Positions 26,022-34,517 of a stretch of DNA of 64,000 bases are shown here, piece by piece (position 1 is the stretch's first letter; each line of letters opens with the position of its first letter). The position numbers and the translations under genes were made by a program. Source of the DNA: Candidatus Sphingomonas colombiensis (GTDB lineage: Bacteria; Pseudomonadota; Alphaproteobacteria; Sphingomonadales; Sphingomonadaceae). Under the pieces are notes generated by a model, which had not been told where the DNA came from, did not search any database, and saw only the letters and a program-made list of their open reading frames with translations. The stretch is taken from the NCBI GenBank assembly GCA_029202845.1, contig CP119315.1, forward strand, positions 2,325,001-2,389,000, in the 5' to 3' direction.

Positions 26022-27221
26022 CTATCGTCGTCCGTCCGCCAGCCGCATCAGGACAAGCGCCGATAGCTGCGCCCGCTCCACCAGACTATCGACGACCATG
26101 AATTCGCGGGCCGAATGAATCGCCCCGCCGCGCACGCCCATCGTATCGATCACCGGCACCCCGCATGCCGCGATATTGTTGCCGTCGCAAACCCCGCCCG
26201 AAGGCTGCCAGTCCAGTTTCTGACCTAGCGCCGCGCCGCAATCCCGGACGAACGAAAACAACTCCTCCATATTGCGGGTGATGGGGCGGGGCGGCCTCGT
26301 GAAGCCGCCGTGCAAGCGGATCAGCACCTCATGACGGTGCGAGACGGCGGCGATCGCCGTGCGCAGCGCCTGCGACGCGCGCTCCTGATCGTCGGGCCCG
26401 CGCGGGCGCATATTGACGTGCAATGTCACGTCATCCGGCACCACGTTGTTCGGGGAGCCACCTTCGATCCGGGCCGGGTTGACGGACAGTCCGTCGCTCC
26501 GCGCATCGGCGAGGATCAGCGCGAGTTCGGCCGCCGCCAGAAGCGCGTTGCGCCCATCGGCGGGATTGCGACCGGCATGGGCCGAGCGCCCCGAAACGTG
26601 CAGCGCGAAATTGCCGTTGCCGGGCCGCGACGATGCGAAGGCGCCTTCGACGGTTTGCGCCGGCTCATAGGTGAAGGCCGCGCGCTTGCCCCGCGCGGCT
26701 TGGGCAAATAGCGGCGCCGACCCGCCGGAGCCGATCTCCTCATCGGCATTGATGATCACCTCATAGCCGAGCCGCCTCGCGGAGCTGGATTGCTCAACCG
26801 CCGCAAGTGCGGCCAGCATGACCGCGATCCCGCCCTTCATGTCGGCCACGCCGGGGCCGTTCACGATCCCGTCCGCCGAGACGGCCGAAACCTGTTGAAA
26901 GGGATGATCCGCGCCAAAGACGGTATCCATGTGCCCGGTCAGCAGAAGCTGCAGCGGCGCATCTGGCCTTACGCGCAGATGCAGGTTGCGCCCCAATTGC
27001 CCCTCTGCCGCGCCCGCCGCCCGTTGATCGGCGGCGTCCAGCAGTTTCAGCTCGCCCGGCAACACCGCGAACGCGTCGGCAAGCTCGCCGGCCATCCGCG
27101 CCAGACCGTCGAGATTGCGCGAGCCTGAATTGATCGCCGACCAGCGCAGGGTGTGCGCCAGCAAGGGGGCGTGGCCCAGGCTTTCCAGCGCGGTCTGCTC
27201 CCGGGAGGCAAGGGCCATCAT
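26022..27221 (-). CDS. M20 family metallohydrolase (carboxypeptidase G2-like)
   Basis: A 399-residue di-zinc amidohydrolase. Metal and catalytic residues are visible: His97 and Asp99 (GHMDT), Asp127 (DMKGG), Glu161-Glu162 (NADEEIGSGG) and a late His in AIHSARE. Members remove acyl groups from, or cleave, N-acyl amino acids and short peptides. It is translationally coupled to astD (ATGA overlap) and no astE is nearby. The most attractive role is therefore hydrolysis of N-succinylglutamate, or of another N-acyl amino acid produced by this locus. That is inference; carboxypeptidase or N-acetylornithine-type deacylation remain possible. No signal peptide is seen, so it should act in the cytoplasm. 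Confidence 0.85.
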   Translation of the reverse strand: MMALASREQTALESLGHAPLLAHTLRWSAINSGSRNLDGLARMAGELADAFAVLPGELKLLDAADQRAAGAAEGQLGRNLHLRVRPDAPLQLLLTGHMDTVFGADHPFQQVSAVSADGIVNGPGVADMKGGIAVMLAALAAVEQSSSARRLGYEVIINADEEIGSGGSAPLFAQAARGKRAAFTYEPAQTVEGAFASSRPGNGNFALHVSGRSAHAGRNPADGRNALLAAAELALILADARSDGLSVNPARIEGGSPNNVVPDDVTLHVNMRPRGPDDQERASQALRTAIAAVSHRHEVLIRLHGGFTRPPRPITRNMEELFSFVRDCGAALGQKLDWQPSGGVCDGNNIAACGVPVIDTMGVRGGAIHSAREFMVVDSLVERAQLSALVLMRLADGRR

Positions 27222-28636
27222 TGCGCGGGGCGCAGGCCGGGTATCGTGCCTCCGTCGATTTGTTGGGCCTCAAGGCTCGCCACGGGCCACGCGCAATAAT
27301 CCGCCGCGTAATAGGCGCTGGGGCGATGATTGCCGGAGGTGCCGACACCGCCGAACGGCGCGGCGGACGATGCCCCGGTCGTGGGGCGGTTCCAGTTGAC
27401 CACGCCCGCGCGCGAGGCCGCCCAGAATCGATCGTAGAGCGGTTGATCGCCGCCGATGAGAGCCGCCGCGAGACCAAAACGCGTCGCATTGGCGGCGGCC
27501 AGCGCGGCATCGAAATTCTCGACGCGGATCACTTGCAGCACCGGGCCGAAGATCTCCTCGTCGGGCACCGACAGGCCGGTCACATCGATGATCGCCGGGG
27601 ACAGCAGCGGCGTGTTCTCGCGCAGCCGCCGGAGCGGCAAAATCACCTGTCCACCCGCCGCGACAAGCCTTTGCCACGCCTGCTCGACTCGCTGAGCGGC
27701 GACCATGTCGACCACCGGCCCGATATATGGCGCAGGCTCCTCGAACGGACCCCCGGCAATCACGCGTGCGGCCAGACCAGCTACCGCCGCGAGGAGCGCT
27801 TCGTTGCTCGGCCCGACAATCAGGCGCCGCGCGCAGGTGCAGCGCTGGCCGGCCGAAATGAAGGCCGACTGGACGATCAGCGATGCCGCATTGTCGATGT
27901 CGCTCGCCGGGACGTCCCAGGCGATCAGCGGGTTATTGCCCCCGGCCTCGATGGCGAGAATTCGATCCGGCCGATGGGCGAAGGCCTCGTGCAGCGCAAG
28001 CCCGGTGGCTGAAGACCCGGTAAACAGGAGACCGTCGATCCCGTCATGCCTCGCAATTGCGCGACCCGTATCGGCGCGGCCCTGCGCGAGCACCAGCACA
28101 TCGTCTGGCAATCCGGCTTCGCGCCATAGCGCAGCCATCAGCTCGCCACTGGCTGGCGTCAGTTCGGAAGGCTTGAAAACCACGGTGTTACCCGCGAGCA
28201 GCGCCGGCACGATGTGCCCGTTGGGCAAATGCGCGGGGAAGTTATAAGGCCCGAGAACCGCGAGGACGCCATGTGGCTTGTGGCGAACGGCCTGGTGCGC
28301 GCCAGCCACTTCGCCGTGCCGCTCTCCGGCGCGATCGGCCTGCGCCGCGATCGAGATCGCGACCTTGGCCGCCACCGAGGCTATTTCGGTCCGCGCCTCC
28401 CAGATGGGTTTGCCGGTTTCGCGCGCGATGGTCGTGGCGAACGTCTCCGCATTCGCTTTCACCGCATCGGCATAGTGGGTGGCGATCGCGACGCGCTCGG
28501 CAAGCGGGCGCAGCGCCCAATCGGCCTGAACGCGCCGCGCACGGGCGACGGCCGCGTCCACGTCCGCATCATGCCCTTCCCACACCACCTCGCCGGTCAT
28601 CGGGTCGATGGAAGTCCAACTGGCCACCGTCATCAT
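27218..28636 (-). CDS. astD: N-succinylglutamate 5-semialdehyde dehydrogenase
   Basis: A 472-residue NAD-dependent aldehyde dehydrogenase, the fourth enzyme of the arginine succinyltransferase (AST) pathway. The proton-acceptor Glu lies in AIEAGGNNPL and the catalytic Cys in SAGQRCTCARR, the double-cysteine form typical of AstD. The N-terminal VLGPYNFPAHLPNGHIVPAL stretch is also characteristic of this subfamily. It begins one base after the astA stop and overlaps the M20 gene. Confidence 0.92.
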   Translation of the reverse strand: MMTVASWTSIDPMTGEVVWEGHDADVDAAVARARRVQADWALRPLAERVAIATHYADAVKANAETFATTIARETGKPIWEARTEIASVAAKVAISIAAQADRAGERHGEVAGAHQAVRHKPHGVLAVLGPYNFPAHLPNGHIVPALLAGNTVVFKPSELTPASGELMAALWREAGLPDDVLVLAQGRADTGRAIARHDGIDGLLFTGSSATGLALHEAFAHRPDRILAIEAGGNNPLIAWDVPASDIDNAASLIVQSAFISAGQRCTCARRLIVGPSNEALLAAVAGLAARVIAGGPFEEPAPYIGPVVDMVAAQRVEQAWQRLVAAGGQVILPLRRLRENTPLLSPAIIDVTGLSVPDEEIFGPVLQVIRVENFDAALAAANATRFGLAAALIGGDQPLYDRFWAASRAGVVNWNRPTTGASSAAPFGGVGTSGNHRPSAYYAADYCAWPVASLEAQQIDGGTIPGLRPAQ

Positions 28637-28637
28637 C

Positions 28638-29654
28638 CTATTTTCCTGCGGTTACGTGGCGAACGAGATCGCCCGCCGAGCATTTGAGCGCGGCGGCGGC
28701 CTCCGCCGACACGACGAGTCCGTCATCGTCGACAGCCGCCTTCACGCGCACGATGCGAAAATCGCCAAGCCGGGTGGATGCGACCAACCGTTCGGCGGCG
28801 AGAGGGTCCGGCGAGCCGATCCGCAGCGCCGCCTCCGCGCTATCCGCGACCGTTCGGATCCGGGCCAGCGGCGCGATCACCTGCGGCCCGGCATCGAACA
28901 CATCGATATAGTTTTCGAAGCGAAAGCCTTCTTCCGTCAGCATCGCCATGGCGATGGCGCTGGTATCGTGGGGCTTGCCGATACAGGCCCGCGCATCTTC
29001 GGGAAGCAGATCGAGGTAGATCGGAAATTTGGGCATCAGATTGGCGATGAATTCCGCGCCTTTGGTAGCGCTGACCCGATCGGCGCTGGCGAAATCCATG
29101 CGGAAGAACTTCTCGCCGACCGCGGACCAGAAGGGGTTGTCGCCCTGCTGATTTTGCCAGCCGCGCATTTCGGCGATCACCCGGTCGGCGAAAAGCGCGG
29201 GGAAGCAGGCCATCAGCATATAACGCGCGCGCGCCAGGAGGCGCCCCGCGCCGCCCTTGCGCAGATCCGGCCGCACCGCGAGCGTGCCGATCTCGGTCAG
29301 GCCGGTATAGGCGTTCGAGAGATTGAGCACCGTGCAGTCGAGGTCAAACCCGATCTGCGAGCTGTGATTGACCAGCCGATCGACATGATAGGAGAAGAAA
29401 CCGAACGGATGGCCGATTTGTGGATAGACCGCCGACACGCCGAGCAGCGTGCCCGTTTCGGCGTCTTCGAGGGCCATCAGATATTGCGCGTCCTGCCGCG
29501 ATGCCGTGCCGGCGAAACTGGCGACGGCGGCCTCGATCTTGGCCGAAAGCGTATCCCGATTGGCCGGAAAGGTTGTCATTCCCGGCCCCAGCGCTTCCGC
29601 CAGAGCGAACAGCGCGTCGATGTCGTCCGTCTTTACAGGCCTGACAATCCACAC
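28638..29654 (-). CDS. astA: Arginine N-succinyltransferase
   Basis: A 338-residue acyltransferase that moves the succinyl group of succinyl-CoA to the alpha-amino group of arginine (or ornithine), committing it to the AST pathway. It starts with the family sequence MWIVRPV and contains LGVSAVYPQIGHPFGFFSYH-like, TEIGTLAVRPDLRKGGAGRLL and EMRGWQNQQGDNPFW segments typical of AstA/AruF/AruG. Only one such gene is present, as in E. coli, rather than the two-subunit Pseudomonas form. A hairpin and 69 bases separate it from the TonB receptor gene upstream. Confidence 0.93.
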   Translation of the reverse strand: MWIVRPVKTDDIDALFALAEALGPGMTTFPANRDTLSAKIEAAVASFAGTASRQDAQYLMALEDAETGTLLGVSAVYPQIGHPFGFFSYHVDRLVNHSSQIGFDLDCTVLNLSNAYTGLTEIGTLAVRPDLRKGGAGRLLARARYMLMACFPALFADRVIAEMRGWQNQQGDNPFWSAVGEKFFRMDFASADRVSATKGAEFIANLMPKFPIYLDLLPEDARACIGKPHDTSAIAMAMLTEEGFRFENYIDVFDAGPQVIAPLARIRTVADSAEAALRIGSPDPLAAERLVASTRLGDFRIVRVKAAVDDDGLVVSAEAAAALKCSAGDLVRHVTAGK

Positions 29655-29669
29655 TGGCCGTGATCCTTC

Positions 29670-29716
29670 AAAAAATCGGTGAGGAGAGGGCGCCTTCGAC
29701 GTGACGACGCCCTCTC
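29670..29716 (-). terminator. Possible attenuating terminator between the TonB receptor gene and astA
   Basis: Read on the minus strand, a perfect 9-bp stem (GAGAGGGCG with CGCCCTCTC, 29716-29708 with 29692-29684) and a 15-base loop is followed, after 8 bases, by six T residues (29675-29670). The offset U-tract suggests partial rather than full termination. Confidence 0.5.
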
Positions 29717-29723
29717 GCTCAAG

Positions 29724-32111
29724 TCAGGGCCTGTAGGTCAGCGACAGGCCGATCGTCCGCGGACGCTGGGACTGCTGCTGGAACAGGGTCGATGCGATAT
29801 TGTCGCGGCGGTTGATCAGGATGTCCTGCTCGCCGAGCAGATTGTTGACGAACAGCGAGGCGTCCACCGCCTCGTTGATCTTCATGCCGACGCGTGCATT
29901 GACCATGTGCGTTTCCGGCGTGACGCCCCAGGCTGGATCCGAGCCGGGAATGCGCGGATCGAGAAACGTCGTGAGCCGTCCCTTGCTGGCATATTGATAG
30001 TCGGCGCGAATATAGCCGCGATTGCTTCCGATCGGGAAACGATACTCCGCCGAAGCGGTGCCCTGCCAGGGCGGAGCGGCGAAGGCGGGCTGGTTGCCGA
30101 TGCCGTCGCCGGCCACAACCATCGGAACGCCGTTCGTCGCCAGCAACGTTTCCGTGAACGCCGCGTCGGTATATCCGAGCGTGAAGCCCAGCGTGAGGCC
30201 GTTCGTGGGCTTCACGTTGAGCGACATGTCGAAGCCGCGGCTGCGTGCCTTGCCCTGGTTCGCGATATAGCCAAGCCCGCAGGTGGCGAGCAGCACGCGC
30301 TGTTGGATGTTGTCCCAGTTGATCTGATAGACGCTCGCATCAAACGACACGGCGCCGTTCAGGGCTTTGCCCTTCGCGCCGAGTTCGTAGCTCCACACCG
30401 TATCCGACTTGTAGGATGCGGGCGAGGATTTGAGCCCCAGCGACGCCAGATCCGCCGCGCAGCTGTTGCCGCCCGAAGTGGGCAGGCCGGGATTGATGCC
30501 GCCGATACGGAAGCCCTTCGCGGCGGACGTATAGAACAACAGATTGTCTGTAGCCTGGAAGTTCAGCCCGAATTTGGGCGTAACCGGCGATTCCTTGATG
30601 GAGCCGCTCGCCCGGGGAACACTGTCCGCGCCCGGACCGGCCTGAACGTTATCGAACACGTGCTTGGTCGAAGATACTCGCACGCCGGTCGTGAACGTCA
30701 GTTGATCGGTGATCTTGTAGTTTACGTTGGCGAAGCCGGCGATCTGCTCGTCGGTGGACCGGGAATTGTTGAGGAGAACGATATTGCCGTTAAGCGCGCC
30801 GAACGGGCCGGCCACCGCCGCGGGGCCAAAAGTGCTCGCGACGATGTCGTTCCAGCGATTGTCCGTATTGAGCTGATTGTTGGTCTGTTTCGCCTTGGTG
30901 TAAAAAGCCCCGACAACCCAGCTGAAGCGCGCATCATTGTCGGTCGATTGCAGGCGAACTTCCTGCGTGAACACCCTTTGCGTATTGTGCATATCGCCAA
31001 GGCCGACCTGATTGGGATAGATCGGATAGGGATTGCGCGGGCGCGTGATGATTAACTGGTGGAATGAGGTGTAGTCGAAATTCGCCTGTGTCTTGCGATC
31101 GAGGTAGGACGTGTTCGACGTGATTTTCACCGGGCCGGCATCCACCTCGACATCGAGCGCCGGAATGTAGAATTCGTCATGCGAACTTTCGGCGATCGGA
31201 TTGCCGTTGAGGAAAATCCCCTTGCTCGGATTGGACACGATCGCCGGATTGGAGAAGCGCGACCAGAAATTCCCGGAATCGTTGGTATCGACATTCTGAT
31301 AGAAGATCGACGGTGTGATGGTGACGGCGGACGAGGGCGCAAAGGTTACCGCGCCGCGCACGACATAGGCGTCCGCGCTGTTCGCGTTCTTCTGAACCAC
31401 CGATTGGTTGAACGAGCTTACCCGATCGACCCAGCCGCCATCGTGGCGATATTGGGCGCTGAACCGGAAGCCGAGAACATCATTGACGATCGGGCCGCCG
31501 ACAGCGCCGCCGATTTCGTAAGACGGGGCGCCATGTTCCGTCGCGGCTACCTCGGCTTTGCCGAAGCCGGAATAATCCGTGAGGCTGGGCTTGGGGAGGA
31601 TGAACCGCACCGCGCCGCCCTGCGAGCCGGCGCCGAACAGGGTTCCCTGCGGTCCGCGCAGAACCTCCACACGGTCAAGATCGAACACCTGCGGGAAGGG
31701 GTTGAACGACGAGAAGCCAAGCCCGCGAACCTGGATCGGCGTGTCATTCAGGTAAATCGCCGTGGTGGCGGCGCCGCCGCTTGCCTGGATGCCGCGAATG
31801 GCGATCTGGGTGGTGTTGCCGAAACCGGATTTGGCGAAACGCAGGCCAGGGGTCAGACGGCTGATGTCTTCGATGCTCTTGACGCCCTGACTGTCGAGCG
31901 CGGCCTGCGAATAAGCGGCGATCGAGAGCGGAACCTTGCTGAGCGTTTCTTCCTTGCGGGTAGCGGTAACGACGATTTCGGTGGAGTCATCACTCGGATT
32001 GGCGGCCGCTGCGGGAGCCGCGGAGGTCTGCGCCTGTGCGTGCGAGCACATCATCAGGATTACGACGCTCGTGGTGCCGAGGAACTTCGGTATATTCTTC
32101 GAATTACACAT
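29724..32111 (-). CDS. TonB-dependent outer membrane receptor
   Basis: A 795-residue outer membrane transporter. A signal peptide (about residues 1-27, ending SHAQAQ) is followed by a TonB-box-like EIVVTATRKEE near 45-55 and a plug domain (SIEDISRLTPGLRF onward). The 22-strand barrel carries many aromatic strand ends and the protein ends in SLTYRP. The subfamily resembles the many sphingomonad receptors for small organic ligands rather than classic siderophore receptors. The ligand is presumably the substrate of the exported hydrolases encoded immediately upstream. Confidence 0.93.
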   Translation of the reverse strand: MCNSKNIPKFLGTTSVVILMMCSHAQAQTSAAPAAAANPSDDSTEIVVTATRKEETLSKVPLSIAAYSQAALDSQGVKSIEDISRLTPGLRFAKSGFGNTTQIAIRGIQASGGAATTAIYLNDTPIQVRGLGFSSFNPFPQVFDLDRVEVLRGPQGTLFGAGSQGGAVRFILPKPSLTDYSGFGKAEVAATEHGAPSYEIGGAVGGPIVNDVLGFRFSAQYRHDGGWVDRVSSFNQSVVQKNANSADAYVVRGAVTFAPSSAVTITPSIFYQNVDTNDSGNFWSRFSNPAIVSNPSKGIFLNGNPIAESSHDEFYIPALDVEVDAGPVKITSNTSYLDRKTQANFDYTSFHQLIITRPRNPYPIYPNQVGLGDMHNTQRVFTQEVRLQSTDNDARFSWVVGAFYTKAKQTNNQLNTDNRWNDIVASTFGPAAVAGPFGALNGNIVLLNNSRSTDEQIAGFANVNYKITDQLTFTTGVRVSSTKHVFDNVQAGPGADSVPRASGSIKESPVTPKFGLNFQATDNLLFYTSAAKGFRIGGINPGLPTSGGNSCAADLASLGLKSSPASYKSDTVWSYELGAKGKALNGAVSFDASVYQINWDNIQQRVLLATCGLGYIANQGKARSRGFDMSLNVKPTNGLTLGFTLGYTDAAFTETLLATNGVPMVVAGDGIGNQPAFAAPPWQGTASAEYRFPIGSNRGYIRADYQYASKGRLTTFLDPRIPGSDPAWGVTPETHMVNARVGMKINEAVDASLFVNNLLGEQDILINRRDNIASTLFQQQSQRPRTIGLSLTYRP

Positions 32112-32153
32112 TTTACTTCCCCCTTTGAGATTGTGCCAAATTTTGAAAAGCCG

Positions 32154-33500
32154 TTATAAGTTTTTGTAAATTGAGCCGTTTTTCATGATGAGATCGAAGT
32201 TCGCGTCTGGCCGCGCGATCAGGTCGATCTGTTCCAGCGGATTGCCCCGGACGATCAGCAGATCCGCCCAGGCGCCGGCCCGGATCACGCCGAGCGGAGC
32301 CTGGCGATACGGATTGCGAGGCCCGCTCATCGCCAGCAGCGCCGCATTGCCCGAGGTTGCGATCCGCAGCGTCTCCGCATTGCCGAACACCTGCGCGAAC
32401 CGCGTGAGCATGATATTCTCGGTCAGGCGGCCGGGCGGCTGAAACAAGAGATCGGTGCCAAAGGCGACCTTCACGCCATGCTTCTTCGCCAGTTCGAGCG
32501 CAGGCTTCCAGCTGCCCACCATTCCGGTCGACGTGACCTTTTCCATCTGGGCGTGCGACAGTGAATTGTCGCCAAGCTCGAATGGCTGAATGCTGAGCCA
32601 CGCATTCTTCTGGCCCATCAGCGCGATCGTCGCTTCGTCCGCCAGATGGCCGTGCTCGATCGAGAGAACGCCGCCCTCCAGAGCGCGGCGGATGCCGGCC
32701 GAGGTATAGACATGAGCGGCGACATAGGTGCCCCAGTCGCGCGCCGCCTGCACCGCCGCGCGCAGCTCATCCGGCACGAACTGGATGCTGTCGATCGGAT
32801 CGAAATCCGAAACGACGCCGCCGCCCAGCGCCATCTTGATCTGGCTCGCGCCCTTGCGGAGTTGATCGCGGACGGCGGCCAGCACCTCGGGCGTGCCGTT
32901 CGCCACGACCGACTGGCCGACGAGATCCGTGTGGGGCGGTTCCCCGCCAAGCGTGTGCGGGCGATCGAACGGCGCCGACATATCGCCATGGCCGCCGGTT
33001 TGCGAAATGATCGCCCCGCTCGGGAACACGCGCGGGCCCGGAATCACGCCTGTATCGATTGCCGCTTTGAGCCCGAACGAGGGGCCACCCGTATCGCGCA
33101 CCGTGGTGAACCCACGCATGATCGAGCGCTGCGCCTCAGCCACGCTCTTCGCATACATCAGGCCGGGGTCGCTGCCGTTCAGATCGGCGAACGACGCGGA
33201 CGCGGCCGTCATATGCCAGTGCGCGTCTATCAGCCCCGGCATCAATGTACGGGCGGCACCCTCGATAATCTGATCGACGCCGGCCTCGGGCAACGGCGAC
33301 GTGGACACATGCTTGATCAACGCGCCCTCGATCAGCACATGGCCATCGCTCAATTGCGTGGAAGCGCCATCGAAGATGCGCACGTTGCGGATCAAAGTGC
33401 GCCGCGGCGGCGCGGTTTGCGCGGTGACCGCCGAAGCGCCCGCAACCGCCGACGCCATGGCGCCGCCCAGCAGCTTGCGGCGGGAAAGCGACAAGCTCAT
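32154..33500 (-). CDS. Tat-exported amidohydrolase (imidazolonepropionase-like; probable Xaa-Arg/Lys-type dipeptidase)
   Basis: A 448-residue metal-dependent hydrolase of the amidohydrolase superfamily. A twin-arginine signal (SRRKLLGG) marks export. The complete binuclear site is visible: His94 and His96 (DAHWH), bridging Lys222, His263, His283 and Asp350. The QTGGHGDM motif near 167-174 is shared with secreted dipeptidases such as Caulobacter Cc2672, which releases C-terminal Arg or Lys. That specificity is inferred from family resemblance and from the arginine-catabolic neighbours. The start overlaps the esterase stop (ATGA). It is followed by the TonB receptor gene after 42 bases. Confidence 0.85.
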   Translation of the reverse strand: MSLSLSRRKLLGGAMASAVAGASAVTAQTAPPRRTLIRNVRIFDGASTQLSDGHVLIEGALIKHVSTSPLPEAGVDQIIEGAARTLMPGLIDAHWHMTAASASFADLNGSDPGLMYAKSVAEAQRSIMRGFTTVRDTGGPSFGLKAAIDTGVIPGPRVFPSGAIISQTGGHGDMSAPFDRPHTLGGEPPHTDLVGQSVVANGTPEVLAAVRDQLRKGASQIKMALGGGVVSDFDPIDSIQFVPDELRAAVQAARDWGTYVAAHVYTSAGIRRALEGGVLSIEHGHLADEATIALMGQKNAWLSIQPFELGDNSLSHAQMEKVTSTGMVGSWKPALELAKKHGVKVAFGTDLLFQPPGRLTENIMLTRFAQVFGNAETLRIATSGNAALLAMSGPRNPYRQAPLGVIRAGAWADLLIVRGNPLEQIDLIARPDANFDLIMKNGSIYKNL

Positions 33501-34483
33501 TTCCCGGCGCTCCCCGCATCCGAGGGAGGGCTGAAGGCAAAGCGCAACGCTCGCCCGATCGAAGCGGAGAGATTGCCGGCGTGGAAATTGGCCGGGGTTA
33601 TTTCGAGCAGCGCGACGTTGCCGCTGCCTCCGTCGCTCGGGATGGAGCCGACCAGTTCGCGGGCATTGTCCACCATCCGCGCCAGTTTGATGGTGGCGAT
33701 CATCACATCTCGATCATGCCCGATGGGCAGCAGCAGTTGATCCGTCGATTGTTCCAGCGCGCCGACGGTCACCAGCAGGCGCTGCTGCTTCATGGCGCGC
33801 GCGTGCGCCGGGCTCTTCAGCAACTCGCCGTCGTTCCACCACAGCGAGGGACTGCTGGCGATATAGCTGCGAAAGGCGCCGGGGTGGGCCAGCATCGTCT
33901 GGACGGTGAACAGGCCGCCGAGCGAATGGCCGAACAGCGCCTGATTGGCGGGATCGATCCGGGCGTGCGCCGCAACGAATGGGCGCACCTCCTGGGTAAT
34001 GAAGCGGAAAAACGGCTCCGCGTCGCCGAAGCTGGTCTGCTTGTTCAGCCACGCATCGCGCAGCCCCGGCGGCACATGCTCGGCCGGTGTCGGCGGCGTG
34101 AAATCAAGATTGCGGCGGTTGAGGCGATCATTGTCCGGATAGCCGATCCCGACGATCACCGCCGGGGCGACTCCTTCGCCAACCTGCAAACGCGACTGGA
34201 TCGCCGCCGGAATGAAATTGGTGTCGCCGTCGGTGACGAAAAGCACCGGATAGCCGGCAGGCGGCGGCGGTGATGCCGGGATGGAAAGGTAAATTCGGTA
34301 AGCCCGGCCCGTGCTGGCCGAAACCATGTCATACTGACGGGCGCCGGCGAACGTGACGGGTTCGCCGGGCGCGCGATCTTGCCGCACGGCACCGGCATCG
34401 GCACGGCGTTGCGCCTGCGCGGATCCGGCAACGGAGAGCAGCGTCGCGGCGAGCGCGAATCCGATCTTTCGCAACATGCTCAT
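33497..34483 (-). CDS. Periplasmic esterase-D/IroE-like alpha/beta hydrolase
   Basis: A 328-residue hydrolase with a Sec signal peptide (residues 1-24, ending SAQAQ). The serine nucleophile is Ser187 in GHSLGG. The fold resembles the Fes/IroE/esterase-D group, which hydrolyses ester bonds such as those in trilactone siderophores. The frame is open to 34768, but homology and signal peptide start at ATG 34483, preceded by a GGGGGAAA stretch. It overlaps the next amidohydrolase gene and follows a second exported amidohydrolase by 34 bases. Its presence implies an ester or activated acyl substrate in the periplasm. Confidence 0.85.
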   Translation of the reverse strand: MSMLRKIGFALAATLLSVAGSAQAQRRADAGAVRQDRAPGEPVTFAGARQYDMVSASTGRAYRIYLSIPASPPPPAGYPVLFVTDGDTNFIPAAIQSRLQVGEGVAPAVIVGIGYPDNDRLNRRNLDFTPPTPAEHVPPGLRDAWLNKQTSFGDAEPFFRFITQEVRPFVAAHARIDPANQALFGHSLGGLFTVQTMLAHPGAFRSYIASSPSLWWNDGELLKSPAHARAMKQQRLLVTVGALEQSTDQLLLPIGHDRDVMIATIKLARMVDNARELVGSIPSDGGSGNVALLEITPANFHAGNLSASIGRALRFAFSPPSDAGSAGK

Positions 34484-34517
34484 GTCATGCTTTCCCCCTG
34501 ATGAAGTGCGCTTGGTA

